DNA of 64,000 nt from Pedobacter polysacchareus (GCF_019802255.1 NZ_JAHYSS010000005.1:186001-250000); one strand, 5' to 3'. Shown: positions 44,493-54,412, counted from the first letter of the stretch. The notes: generated by a model from the sequence alone, not told the origin. Translations and numbers: made by a program.

Positions 44493-45016
44493 AATTAAAC
44501 TTCTGTTAATAGTTAGATCGCCAACATACCCTGGCGTTTAGGTTTCTGCTGATCAGCTATTTATAACTGCGTTATTTGTACGTCTACAAGCACAGGATAT
44601 AAATTGCATATTTAGGTGGTAATTAAATCTCGAACCAAGGGTTACAAGTTTAATTACATCTTAAAATTCGACACAAACTACTGGCCACACAAGTGACAGT
44701 TGATATGTGATGGGTTTGAACCCATATTCGTAAAGTATCTGTGAATATTCGCGAATGAAAACTCGTTTAGTAGCGTGGTCTTGCTTTTTGGCTAAAAAAA
44801 ATTGATAAATATTACATTTAATTATATTTTTAGATAAGCTTAAGTAGTCAATTCTGGATGCTGAATCAACTGTTATTCCTAAACCAAATAAAGGGCCGAT
44901 TTAATCGAATAAAGGTTAGAATGTAACGAATATTTAATAAGGCTATCAATTAAAGTGTACTGTTAATATATTTAGGAAATGGTTTCGATATACTTTGATA
45001 AGTCAATACACAATTA
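44493..45016. other. Divergent regulatory region of the peptide cluster
   Basis: 524 bp of AT-rich DNA with no gene I can support. It must carry the promoters of the precursors (minus) and the histidine kinase (plus). I find no exact TAnnTTTG box on either strand; TATATTTA near 44970 is close. Two palindromes lie about 240 bp from precursor 3. Confidence 0.6.
44710..44756. promoter_or_regulatory. Two palindromes, possible operator
   Basis: ATGGGTT-TG-AACCCAT (44710-44725) and ATTCGCGAAT (44747-44756), with ATATTCG present next to both. The two sites are 21 bp apart, so they face the same side of the helix and could bind a dimeric regulator such as the adjacent LytTR protein. No match to a known LytTR box was seen. 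Confidence 0.5.
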
Positions 45017-46942
45017 ATGAATAATTATAGAAAAAGTGGAGTTCCTGTCTTATGCCTAACATTAAGTTTGTTCTTACTTGGTTCCTGTAACCGGCAAGAT
45101 GCCAGTTCTACGAGCAAAAATGTAACTATCGTAAACACTGAAAATCCAAAAGACTACTTAGCACTGATCATTTCATTTGATACACTTGCCGCCGCTAACG
45201 TGAAGAAAATCATTGATCAAGAAGATAGTCTACTTTCGCAGCAACCCAATCGAGATCAAAATCCTTATTTCCACTATTTTAGAGCGAGAAAATTTAATCT
45301 TGAAAAAAAGAGAGATAGTGCATTGGCAGAATTTGAGCTGATGAAAGGAGGGCAGACGCCCAATGACGTTGAACTGTTGAGGAAATTAAATGCATTAGAC
45401 CTTGCAATGGGCAACGGTGCAATGGTCGAGTCTGTTGTGATGAAACGTATTTTTACTGCAATTGAAGAAGCTGAGCGTATAAAAAGTAAACTGACCTATC
45501 GTTTTTATGATCTGCTGGCCAGGGCTTACTATCAAAATCACAATGAGGAAAAATCTTTGGCTTATGCTGCGGTGTATTTTGAAAACCATCCTTACAAATC
45601 ACATTCGGTTATTAAGCAACGGTATTTCGATATCTCTTTCTTATTAGCATCTCGTCTGGGAGATTTTAAGAAAATGGCCTATTATAATTCTCGTGCCCGC
45701 ATTTTGGCCCAAAAAGGTGGCGATAGTTTGGCTATTGCTCGTACTTACGATAACGAGTCTCAAATTTATAGCGCACAAATGCAACATACAAAAGCATTGG
45801 CCTGTAGTAAAATCTATTTCAACTACCTTAAAAAAACGAATAATCTAAATGATATAGCCTTCAATAATTTGGCTACAGCTTTTAACCTCAATAAGCAACC
45901 AGATTCTGCAATTTATTATTATAAAGAAGGTATTGCTCTAGAGCGTAAGAGTGCATCTGGTAAACAAAATAAAGTTTATTATTTAGGTTTAATAGACTCC
46001 TATAAAATGAAAGGCGATTTTGTAAAAGCTTTGGAAGCTGCAGATTCTGCCCATACCATTGAAATTCGTAATAATAAAGCCATTGAGGCAGTCAAAGTGG
46101 CGGAGATGCACGAGAAATACGAAACTGAAAATAAAGACCAAAATATACAGCAACTAAAAAGCAGGAACCAGCTGAATGAAACTATCATTAAACAACAGCG
46201 TTGGACAATATTCTTAAGTTTATTGGTTTTCATAAGTGTGCTTTCCTTTCTATATGGTTTTTATCGCCAACAAAGATTGAAAGAGAAAAATAAGTTGTTG
46301 AAATCTGACGTGGATCGGTTGAATATGGAGCAGAAAATGTTACAGTCACAACTAAATCCGCATTTTATTTTCAATGCTATCGCTAATTTGCAGAGCCTAA
46401 TCGCCTCAGGGCATACAGATGAATCGGTAAGTTACCTGAAGTCATTTTCTGGACTGTTGAGAGGTGTTTTAGAGCAAAATAGAAAGGATTTCATTGAAAT
46501 TGAAGAAGAAATAACTTCCTTAGAAAACTATATTCAACTCCAGCAAATGCGTTATGCTGGAGCTTTCGATTATAAAATTACAGTGGACGACGAGTTAGAT
46601 CAAAATGAGATTTTAATTCCGCCCATGTTAATACAACCCTTTGTCGAAAATGCCATAGAACATGGTTTTAGGAACATTGCCTATAAAGGTTTGTTGACCA
46701 TCTCTTTCAGATTGGAAGACAATAGTTTAATGATTGAGATAGATGATAATGGTAGTGGCTTAACCAAAATGGAAACCGATAAGCAGAAAAAGCAATCGTT
46801 AGCACAAATTATTTTGAAAGAGCGGTTCGATCTTTTATTTACATCCCGTAGCCAAAAGGCCCACTTTAAAGTAGCAGATAATATAGGCCCTGATGCAAAA
46901 GGTGTGCGGGTTGAAATTACAATACCAATAATTAATGAATAA
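45017..46942 (+). CDS. TPR-containing sensor histidine kinase (LytS-type)
   Basis: 641 residues. A lipoprotein signal ends at LLGSC (Cys24). A TPR-like helical repeat region (about 60-375) faces the periplasm, followed by one membrane span (TIFLSLLVFISVLSFLYGFY). The kinase domain has the His box QSQLNPHFIFNAIANLQSLI (His about 449) and the ATP-binding PPMLIQPFVENAIEHGF and DNGSGL motifs. It would phosphorylate the LytTR regulator, whose gene overlaps its end by 8 nt. It is divergent from the peptide cluster, which suggests control of that cluster, possibly by sensing peptide outside the cell. Confidence 0.92.
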   Translation: MNNYRKSGVPVLCLTLSLFLLGSCNRQDASSTSKNVTIVNTENPKDYLALIISFDTLAAANVKKIIDQEDSLLSQQPNRDQNPYFHYFRARKFNLEKKRDSALAEFELMKGGQTPNDVELLRKLNALDLAMGNGAMVESVVMKRIFTAIEEAERIKSKLTYRFYDLLARAYYQNHNEEKSLAYAAVYFENHPYKSHSVIKQRYFDISFLLASRLGDFKKMAYYNSRARILAQKGGDSLAIARTYDNESQIYSAQMQHTKALACSKIYFNYLKKTNNLNDIAFNNLATAFNLNKQPDSAIYYYKEGIALERKSASGKQNKVYYLGLIDSYKMKGDFVKALEAADSAHTIEIRNNKAIEAVKVAEMHEKYETENKDQNIQQLKSRNQLNETIIKQQRWTIFLSLLVFISVLSFLYGFYRQQRLKEKNKLLKSDVDRLNMEQKMLQSQLNPHFIFNAIANLQSLIASGHTDESVSYLKSFSGLLRGVLEQNRKDFIEIEEEITSLENYIQLQQMRYAGAFDYKITVDDELDQNEILIPPMLIQPFVENAIEHGFRNIAYKGLLTISFRLEDNSLMIEIDDNGSGLTKMETDKQKKQSLAQIILKERFDLLFTSRSQKAHFKVADNIGPDAKGVRVEITIPIINE

Positions 46943-47699
46943 GATGATTGCTATGAAACTTTACATTTTAGAAGATGAAATTCGAATTTTACAACATATC
47001 CAGCAAATTGTAAAAAAGATAGATTATATCGAAGTAGTTGGTTTTGCAGGGGAAATTGCAATTGCAAAAAAAGAAATCCCAGTTTTAAGGCCAAATATGA
47101 TTTTGGCTGATATTAGGCTTAAAGATGGAGATAGTTTTCATTTATTTAATGAAATAGGTGTTGCCGATTTTCAGGTTATTTTTCTAACAGCGTATGATCA
47201 ATATGCCATCCAAGCGCTTAATTTGGGCGCATTTGGTTATTTACTCAAGCCAATTGATGAAATATCATTAATAGCGTATTTGAATAAATGTTATCATCAC
47301 CATTATCAAGAGACTATAGAACAGCAGCAACTTGAAATTGCTAAAGAACATTATCTTGCTAGAGGTGTGGCAGAAACAAGACGTATTGCATTAAAAAGTC
47401 TTGAATATATAGAAGTAGTAGCGATTGAAGATATCATGTTTTGCAAAAGCGATCGAGGCTACACTACATTTTATTTGAAGAATGGTAGTGAGATTTTAGT
47501 TTCCAGAGGATTGAAAGAATATGAGATTTTGCTTACTCAGTTTGGCTTTTTAAGGTGTCATCAGTCTTATTTGGTCAATTTTAAATACGTTAAAAAATAT
47601 TATAGAGAAGGATATTTGCAAATGGAAAACAAAGAAAATATACTCGTTTCCAGTAGGAAAAAAGATGAGGTTTTGAGATATCTGGAAAACATAACGTAA
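46935..47699 (+). CDS. LytTR-family response regulator
   Basis: 254 residues. The receiver domain has LYILEDEIRIL at the start, the phosphorylation site ILADIRLKDGD (Asp59) and FGYLLKPIDE with the conserved lysine. The C-terminal LytTR DNA-binding domain runs from about 150 (IEDIMFCKSDRGYTTFYLKN, then FLRCHQSYLVNF). It overlaps the kinase gene by 8 nt; starts at 46944 or 46953 are also possible. LytTR regulators often control bacteriocin and peptide systems by quorum-like signals. Confidence 0.94.
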   Translation: MNKMIAMKLYILEDEIRILQHIQQIVKKIDYIEVVGFAGEIAIAKKEIPVLRPNMILADIRLKDGDSFHLFNEIGVADFQVIFLTAYDQYAIQALNLGAFGYLLKPIDEISLIAYLNKCYHHHYQETIEQQQLEIAKEHYLARGVAETRRIALKSLEYIEVVAIEDIMFCKSDRGYTTFYLKNGSEILVSRGLKEYEILLTQFGFLRCHQSYLVNFKYVKKYYREGYLQMENKENILVSSRKKDEVLRYLENIT

Positions 47700-47748
47700 G
47701 TTCTTTCAATTCTTCTTTTGTGGTGTTGCTGAAAATTAACTCCTGTTT

Positions 47749-47776
47749 TTTGACTTGTAATCAATTGCTATATTTG
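47749..47776 (+). promoter_or_regulatory. Promoter of the CPBP protease gene
   Basis: TTTG at 47749-47752 and the exact -7 box TATATTTG at 47769-47776. The spacing (16 bp) is slightly short; start of transcription would be near 47780. Confidence 0.6.
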
Positions 47777-47822
47777 AAAGGTCTACACCATTTAACAGTT
47801 AGCCTATCTTCAGTAACAAAAG

Positions 47823-48608
47823 ATGAAATCAAGCCAAACATTTAAAACAGTTCTTCTTGTTTTGTTAAGTTTTGCAGCTTACCATTATTTTTTTTTAAAT
47901 TTTAAGCCTATAAAAATTGGACTGGATAAGATTACCCAGCAGGGGCTGATTAGTTATGTTTTAACCTATTTAATAATTGGAATTCCAATTTTCACAGGAA
48001 CATTTTTCATTAACAAAACAACTTGTTTTTTTAGAAATCTTGGGCTTTCATTGGACGTTTTACCTGCAATATGGACAAGTCTGTTATTCAGTACGCCAAT
48101 GTTTGTAGGCGGTTTAATCTTTTTTAAATTTAATCAACAAATAGACATTGAGAATTTAATTGCAGGAACTATCATTGCTGGCTTTATGGAAGAACTATAT
48201 TTTAGAGGTTTTCTGTTTGGGCAATTGTTTAGAAAGACTAATCTGGGTTTTATACCGTCCATACTTCTGGGTGCATTAATTTTCGCTTCCGGACATTTAT
48301 ACCAAAGTCAAATTATAAGTGAACTAATCGGAATTTTTTTAATTACTTTTTCAGGAGCTATCTTTTTTGCGTGGTTGTATGTTGAGTGGGATTATAATCT
48401 ATGGGTTCCAATTTTTACACATACTTTAATGAATCTTTCATGGAACTTATTTGAAGTTGACAGTTCGGCACTAGGTGATTTTAAAGCAAATGCTTTCAGG
48501 GGGATGACCATCTTTACGGCAATACTGTTTACCGTTTTATACAAAAGAAAGAAAGGTCTAAAACTAAGGGTTAACAGACAAACATTACTATTAAAAAAGG
48601 GTATATAG
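47823..48608 (+). CDS. CPBP family intramembrane metalloprotease
   Basis: 261 residues with about seven hydrophobic spans. The Rce1/CPBP motifs are present: EELYFRG (Glu123, Glu124, Arg128), ASGHLYQ (His158) and FTHTLMNLSWN (His200, Asn204). Members process peptides in the membrane and often act as bacteriocin-immunity or maturation proteins. Its position after the two-component genes of the peptide cluster makes immunity or processing a fair guess, yet its own promoter shows that it can be expressed independently. Confidence 0.9.
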   Translation: MKSSQTFKTVLLVLLSFAAYHYFFLNFKPIKIGLDKITQQGLISYVLTYLIIGIPIFTGTFFINKTTCFFRNLGLSLDVLPAIWTSLLFSTPMFVGGLIFFKFNQQIDIENLIAGTIIAGFMEELYFRGFLFGQLFRKTNLGFIPSILLGALIFASGHLYQSQIISELIGIFLITFSGAIFFAWLYVEWDYNLWVPIFTHTLMNLSWNLFEVDSSALGDFKANAFRGMTIFTAILFTVLYKRKKGLKLRVNRQTLLLKKGI

Positions 48609-48865
48609 CAAATTTGTAGTATTCAGTCCCATATACCAATCGCCTATTTTGGACTTGAATTTCTCTTCTAGCTTCAGAATTTTGACGCTGATTATGCTGT
48701 TATGAAATTTCTTCCTTGTTTTACTGAGAAAAAATTTCTAATAAAATCCACCGTAAAAAATAACCAGCTTGGTGTTGTTCTTTTAAAATTTATGGTTAAC
48801 ATTGAATATATAAGCGTCTGGTTTAATTTTTTCAATCTTAAAGGGGGGTATTGACAAATTTAAAA

Positions 48866-49465
48866 ATGCTAATTCATTTAAATGAAACCTTAGTCAGTGA
48901 AAGTGATTTACTTTCAAAAGTTGCGGGTGGTGATCATCATGCTTTCAGGATAATTTATCATAAATATTATAACAAAATTTATACTTTTTCCATCAGGATC
49001 CTACATTCACAGCTTTTGGCCGAAGAAGCAGTACAGGAGAGTATGCTTAAATTGTGGCTAATGGGACCTCAACTGATGACTATAAATAATCTGGATAGTT
49101 ATCTGAAAAAGATAGTCCGTAACTGCGCTATTGATATCCTGCGGCGTAAGGAACTGGAACTTAGAACTGACCGTAAACTTGGACTCACCTGGGAGGAAAC
49201 TCATAATGAGACTGAAGAACAAGTGCTGCTGAATGATATGAGGAGGGTGCTAAATAATGGCATAGCCTTACTGCCTCAGCAGCAGAAACTGGTTTATCAA
49301 TTGTGTCATCAGGAAGGATTAAAATATGAAGAAGCAGCACTGCGTTTAAATTTATCTGTCCTTACTGTTCAAAGTTATATGAAACTTGCTTTAAGGTTTT
49401 TAAGAAGTTATTTAAAAACACACACAGACCTCGCTGTCCTGTTGGTTATTTTTAAACTATTCTAA
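48866..49465 (+). CDS. ECF RNA polymerase sigma factor of the fucoside locus
   Basis: 199 residues from the ATG at 48866; a TTG at 48851 with an AAGGGGGG run upstream could add five. Region 2 is seen in AFRIIYHKYYNKIYTFSIRI and EEAVQESMLKLW; region 4 in GLKYEEAALRLNLSVLTVQSYM. It would drive the SusCD locus downstream when released by FecR. It is the first gene of the plus-strand set. Confidence 0.94.
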   Translation: MLIHLNETLVSESDLLSKVAGGDHHAFRIIYHKYYNKIYTFSIRILHSQLLAEEAVQESMLKLWLMGPQLMTINNLDSYLKKIVRNCAIDILRRKELELRTDRKLGLTWEETHNETEEQVLLNDMRRVLNNGIALLPQQQKLVYQLCHQEGLKYEEAALRLNLSVLTVQSYMKLALRFLRSYLKTHTDLAVLLVIFKLF

Positions 49466-49566
49466 AAAAATAACCAAATCAACACCCCCGAATTTTAACC
49501 TCAGTCGTCTTTATAAAAAAGGATGTCTTCTGATGCAAGAAGATCATCCCGTTATTGAACGTAAAA

Positions 49567-50736
49567 ATGACCAAATATAGATTACGATTTTTATACCAGC
49601 ATTATCAGGCTGGGACTTTGACCAACCTGGAACATTTGGAATGGAAGACCCTGCTGGCAGATCCAAATTTGAAGGGGAGTTTAGAGGAGATCATTGATGA
49701 AGGGTGGTATGACTTCTCTGAACAGGAAATGAGTGTAATGGATCCGTCTCATGCCAATCAGATTTTTGATCGTATTGTGGCTACACCTCAGCAAAAAGCC
49801 AAGCCAACTTTCTTATGGAAACCGATTGCTGTGGCGGCGTCGATCTTACTGATTGCGGCCCTAAGTGTAGTCTTTTTTACAAGGATGCCTTCTGACAACC
49901 GGGGAGCATATGTGAAACATACCACTCACATTAAACCTGGTGGCAATAAGGCCTATTTAACTTTGGGTAATGGAAAAAGAATCATTTTAACTGATTTGGA
50001 GAATGGAACTTTGTCTGCACAGAATGGTTTGCAGATTACAAAGACACATGATGGGCAATTGGTTTATACCATTACTGGTGATCAGCCATCAGGTGGAAAT
50101 GATTACAATGTCATTGAAACACCCAGAGGCGGACAATACCAGATCCTGCTGCCGGATGGTACGCATGTCTGGTTGAATGCGGCCTCCTCATTAAAATATC
50201 CTTCGGTTTTTACAGGAAAGGAACGTAAGGTAGAGCTCCAGGGAGAAGCCTATTTTGAAGTCTCCAAGAATAAAAAAATGCCTTTTAAGGTTATTTCCAG
50301 CCAGCAGACAGTAGAAGTCTTAGGCACACACTTTAATGTAAATAGTTATGCTGAAGATAAAGAGGCCAGAACAACGCTTTTAGAAGGAAGTGTTCGTGTG
50401 GAGCCGAACCACAGTGCAGGCATCATGATTAGACCAGGACAACAAACAAGGGTGAAATTGAATGATAAAATAAATGTCATTGAGGCTGATCTGGAAGAAG
50501 TAATGGCTTGGAAGGATAATTACTTCCGGTTTAATAATGAGAAGATCGAATCCATTATGCGTAAAATTTCAAGGTGGTACGATGTCAGTGTTGAATATCA
50601 TGGGCCGATATCCGAGGAAGAATTCAATGGAACAATTTCCAGAGCTAAGAACATATCACAGGTATTGGAAATGCTGGAAGATACAAAAAGCGTTCATTTT
50701 AAAATTGAAGGAAGGAGGATTATCGTGATGAAATAA
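49567..50736 (+). CDS. FecR-family anti-sigma factor of the fucoside locus
   Basis: 389 residues from the ATG at 49567 (a TTG at 49555 would add four). One membrane span (IAVAASILLIAALSVVFF, about 85-102) separates the cytoplasmic part from the FecR domain (LLPDGTHVWLNAASSLKYP; GEAYFEVSKNKKMPFKV) and DUF4974-like end. It is similar in layout to the FecR at 873-2081 but clearly a different paralogue. It acts between the sigma factor and the STN domain of SusC. Confidence 0.95.
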   Translation: MTKYRLRFLYQHYQAGTLTNLEHLEWKTLLADPNLKGSLEEIIDEGWYDFSEQEMSVMDPSHANQIFDRIVATPQQKAKPTFLWKPIAVAASILLIAALSVVFFTRMPSDNRGAYVKHTTHIKPGGNKAYLTLGNGKRIILTDLENGTLSAQNGLQITKTHDGQLVYTITGDQPSGGNDYNVIETPRGGQYQILLPDGTHVWLNAASSLKYPSVFTGKERKVELQGEAYFEVSKNKKMPFKVISSQQTVEVLGTHFNVNSYAEDKEARTTLLEGSVRVEPNHSAGIMIRPGQQTRVKLNDKINVIEADLEEVMAWKDNYFRFNNEKIESIMRKISRWYDVSVEYHGPISEEEFNGTISRAKNISQVLEMLEDTKSVHFKIEGRRIIVMK

Positions 50737-50762
50737 CCATACCTATACCGATAATCCAAAAA

Positions 50763-50793
50763 GCCAGGAAAGGACTGTCATCCGAATCCTGGC
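50763..50793 (+). promoter_or_regulatory. Hairpin between FecR and SusC
   Basis: GCCAGGA...TCCTGGC with an inner GGA/TCC pairing; no T run follows. It may partly stop transcription or protect the susC mRNA. Confidence 0.5.
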
Positions 50794-50896
50794 CATGAAT
50801 GGGTTGTCTTGAATAATATTAAAACTAAACAACTAACCTAGCGGTGCAGGGCATCTGGACAATGAACAAGCACTCGCTATAAACCCACCTAAACAA

Positions 50897-53800
50897 ATGT
50901 ACAAAATTTGCAACCCAAACCTATGTCTCCGAAAAAGGGACATACCTAAATTACTATTGGTTATGAAACTAACCATTCTGCTACTTACCACAGCAATACT
51001 ACAGGTCAGTGCCAATTCATTTGCACAAAGAATCACCCTGTCTGAAAAAAATGCAAAACTGACAAAAGTATTTGACAAGATCCGCATACAAACCGGTTAT
51101 GATTTTCTGGTCACCAAATCGGTGCTTAAAAATGCAAATCCAGTGAATATTGAGGTTAGAAACGAACAGTTTCTGGAAGTGTTAAAAAAAGTTTTTGCAG
51201 GTCAAAACTTAAACTATTCTTTTAAAAATAATGCCATAATTGTTACGGAAAAACTTGTCCTTACTACTTTTCCCGCCACAATTATCAACTTCTCTATCAA
51301 TGTGACGGGTAAGGTTGTTGACGAAAAAGGACTGGGTTTACCTGGCGCTACGGTTAAAGTTAAAGGAGCTAACAAAGCTGAAATTACAGATAACGCCGGT
51401 CGTTTTGCTTTTAAAGGAATAGATGAAAATGCCATTCTTGTGGTTTCCTATATAGGTTATGTGCCGCTTGAAATAAAAGCAGAGGGTAAATCAGAAATGC
51501 TCATCACATTGACACCTCAGGATGCTTCCTTAAGTGAAATTGTGGTGGTAGGCTATGGTACTCAAAAGAAAGAGAACCTGACTGGAGCTGTTGCTCAGGT
51601 AGATAAAAAAATGTTGGAAAACCGCCCGATTGTCCGCCTCTCCCAAGCTTTACAAGGGGTAGTCGGGAACCTGAACATTAGCAGTAATAATACTGGTGGT
51701 GCCCCGAATGCAAAGCAGGACATCAATATCAGAGGTTTCACTGGTTTCGGAGCTAAGGGTTCTCCGTTGTTAGTGATAGATGGTGTCCCTGGAGGAGATA
51801 TCAATACGATTAATCCTAATGATATAGAAAATATCAGTGTGTTGAAAGATCAGGCTTCAGCTGCAATTTATGGAGTTGATGGTGCTTTTGGTGTCATATT
51901 GATCAATACAAAACAAGGTAAAAAAGGAGCTGCTCCCCAGATCAGTTATGATAATAATATTTCTTACGCGCAGTTGATGAACACCCCTAAGACCGTTGGC
52001 TCCCTGGAATATGTAACGATGTGGAATGAGGCTGCCCAGAATGCTGGGAGTACACCTATATATCCTGAAGAGCAAATCCAAAGGGTGAAAGATTATCTTG
52101 CTGGAACCTTAAAAACCGAAACTCAGGCAAATGCCGCAAACACAGACTGGAACAATGGGCAGCTAGGCAATGCGAACAACAACTGGTTTGATATTCTCTT
52201 TAAAAAATGGGGCATCAGTCAGCAACATAATATTGGCGTAAGCGGAGGCTCTTCCAATATCAATTATTATGTGGGTCTGGGGTACAACGATGTTGTTGGG
52301 ATGTACAGCTATGGAAATGATAATTTTAAACGTTACAATTTCAGGGGAAATCTGGGCGCGGATGTGACCAGCTGGATGAAAGTTAACGTGAGGACTTCAT
52401 TTTCAAGATCGAATTCAGATATGCCTTTTGAATATCCAGCCAGAACGGGTGGTGGCTTAAGCGGTTACATGCACCAGGCAGCCAGAGTTGCACCTGTGGT
52501 TCCACTATACAATCCTGATGGTAATTTGTCCAACTTCAGTGACCCCGCCTGGATGGGCTCTGGCAGCAGAAGATTGGAGAATCTGGATCAGACTTTCTTA
52601 ACTGGGGAGTTTGTACTTGCTCCCATCAAAGGCCTGAATATTACTGGAAACTATTCTTTGTTTGCGACTTATAACGAGTCTTCGGCTCAGGGGAAAACGT
52701 TTTACATCCCTAAACCGGACGGCTCATTGGCAACTTTTGGAGTAAACCCAAATACCTTTAGTCGTACATTAGGTAAAGCCAACAATCAGCTGATTAACCT
52801 GTTCAGTTCTTATGAGCATAGTTTTGGTGATCATAATTTTAAAATCCTTGGAGGTTATATTAGAAGATTTAATGAATCTCTAAGTGTTAGCGCAAGTAAC
52901 AGTAATTTATATACCGATAATTTGCCCTCTCTTTCTTTAACCTACAATGATAAACCTATAGTAGGCGATGCCATTGAGCAATTGGGTACACAAGGCTACT
53001 TTACCAGGTTCAATTATAATTATAAAGAAAAATACCTTGTGGAATTTAATGGACGTTACGATGCTACCTCAAGATTTATCACTAAGAGATGGCAATTTTA
53101 TCCTGGGGTATCTGCCGGTTATGTGGTTTCTAACGAAGAGTTCTGGAAACCCATTAAAAATACACTGAACTTTTTTAAACTAAGGGCATCTTACGGGCAG
53201 TCTGGTGATCAGGCGAGTCTTTCTCTGTATCCTTTTTACCAGTCTATGGTCACTGTGGCTCCCGGAGCTGGTACCTCTGTGACAAACAATCCAAATAATT
53301 GGTTTTTCAGTAACGGCAGACAAGCTTATGTTTCTGCTCCAGGAGTGATTAATCCTAATATTACCTGGCAGAAACCGGTGATGATTGACTATGGTTTTGA
53401 TGCAGAACTTTTAAACAACCGTTTATCGGTTTCATTTGACTGGTACAAACGGACCATGAGGGATATGATCGTTGCATCAGCTCCCTTACCTGCCACATTT
53501 GGTACCGCGGCGCCAACGATAAATGCGGGCGAAATGGAAACCAAGGGTTTTGAATTGACTTTGGGATGGAAAGACCAGGTTGGAGATTTTAGGTATGCTG
53601 TTAAAGCACTGCTGAGTGATTATACTGGAAAAGTTACGAAATATCCTAACCCAACACAGATACTGAGCGATTTTTATGTAGGTCAGCATATCGGAGAAAT
53701 ATGGGGTTATACGTCCACCGGCTTGTACGCAAATGATCAGGCAGCAGCAGGAGCACTTCCAGCTTCATTCTGGAACAGCACCTGGAAAGGCGGCGATGTA

Positions 53801-54412
53801 ATTTATAAAGATCTTGACCAGAGCGGACGGATTGACAATGGCAAAAATACAGTGTCAGAATCAGGGGACCTTTCCATTATTGGTAACAATACACCAAGGT
53901 ATTCTTATGGTTTAAACCTGGACCTTGCCTGGAAGAATTTTGATTTCAATGCCTTTATTCAAGGGGTGGCGAAGCGGGATGTATGGGTGAATTCAAATTA
54001 CTTCTGGGGCATTACTGGTGATCGTTTTCAGAGTTCATTCTTTGACATTCACCGTGATCGCTGGACGGCGGAAAATCCTGGCGGATATTATCCTAAGTAT
54101 TACATGAGCTCAGAAATGGCAAAAAATGAAGTGGTACAGACCCGTTACCTCCAGAATGGTGCTTACTTAAGATTTAAAAACGTTCAGTTGGGGTATTCTT
54201 TGCCTAAGCATCTGATAGAACGGGTTAAAATAAACAGATTGAGGCTGTATGTATCCGTAGAAAATTTAGCCACCATCACCAAGATGGTGAAGTCTATTGA
54301 TCCGGAGCTGGCTGTTCCTGTTGATGGCGCAATTGCGAATGTAAACAGCTCGGATGGTAAAATTTATCCCCTCCGACGCACCTTTTCATTTGGCCTGAAT
54401 TTAACCTTATAA
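50897..54412 (+). CDS. SusC/RagA TonB-linked outer-membrane transporter of the fucoside locus
   Basis: 1171 residues. A signal segment (LTILLLTTAILQVSANSFAQ) is followed by an STN domain (NAKLTKVFDKIRIQTGY), a carboxypeptidase-regulatory-like domain (TGKVVDEKGLGLPGATVKV), the plug (EIVVVGYGTQKKENLTGAVA) and a long beta-barrel with the closing FGLNLTL. The STN domain ties it to FecR and the sigma factor. It moves oligosaccharides through the outer membrane with SusD as lid. A shorter start at 50963 is possible, but the longer N-terminus is common in the family. Confidence 0.96.
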   Translation: MYKICNPNLCLRKRDIPKLLLVMKLTILLLTTAILQVSANSFAQRITLSEKNAKLTKVFDKIRIQTGYDFLVTKSVLKNANPVNIEVRNEQFLEVLKKVFAGQNLNYSFKNNAIIVTEKLVLTTFPATIINFSINVTGKVVDEKGLGLPGATVKVKGANKAEITDNAGRFAFKGIDENAILVVSYIGYVPLEIKAEGKSEMLITLTPQDASLSEIVVVGYGTQKKENLTGAVAQVDKKMLENRPIVRLSQALQGVVGNLNISSNNTGGAPNAKQDINIRGFTGFGAKGSPLLVIDGVPGGDINTINPNDIENISVLKDQASAAIYGVDGAFGVILINTKQGKKGAAPQISYDNNISYAQLMNTPKTVGSLEYVTMWNEAAQNAGSTPIYPEEQIQRVKDYLAGTLKTETQANAANTDWNNGQLGNANNNWFDILFKKWGISQQHNIGVSGGSSNINYYVGLGYNDVVGMYSYGNDNFKRYNFRGNLGADVTSWMKVNVRTSFSRSNSDMPFEYPARTGGGLSGYMHQAARVAPVVPLYNPDGNLSNFSDPAWMGSGSRRLENLDQTFLTGEFVLAPIKGLNITGNYSLFATYNESSAQGKTFYIPKPDGSLATFGVNPNTFSRTLGKANNQLINLFSSYEHSFGDHNFKILGGYIRRFNESLSVSASNSNLYTDNLPSLSLTYNDKPIVGDAIEQLGTQGYFTRFNYNYKEKYLVEFNGRYDATSRFITKRWQFYPGVSAGYVVSNEEFWKPIKNTLNFFKLRASYGQSGDQASLSLYPFYQSMVTVAPGAGTSVTNNPNNWFFSNGRQAYVSAPGVINPNITWQKPVMIDYGFDAELLNNRLSVSFDWYKRTMRDMIVASAPLPATFGTAAPTINAGEMETKGFELTLGWKDQVGDFRYAVKALLSDYTGKVTKYPNPTQILSDFYVGQHIGEIWGYTSTGLYANDQAAAGALPASFWNSTWKGGDVIYKDLDQSGRIDNGKNTVSESGDLSIIGNNTPRYSYGLNLDLAWKNFDFNAFIQGVAKRDVWVNSNYFWGITGDRFQSSFFDIHRDRWTAENPGGYYPKYYMSSEMAKNEVVQTRYLQNGAYLRFKNVQLGYSLPKHLIERVKINRLRLYVSVENLATITKMVKSIDPELAVPVDGAIANVNSSDGKIYPLRRTFSFGLNLTL

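Noticed and set aside
33070..48850. Direct repeat of the tRNA-Leu 3' end as an island attachment site
   Set aside because: I looked for CCGGGTAC-like copies downstream and found none of useful length; no integrase gene is present in the stretch.
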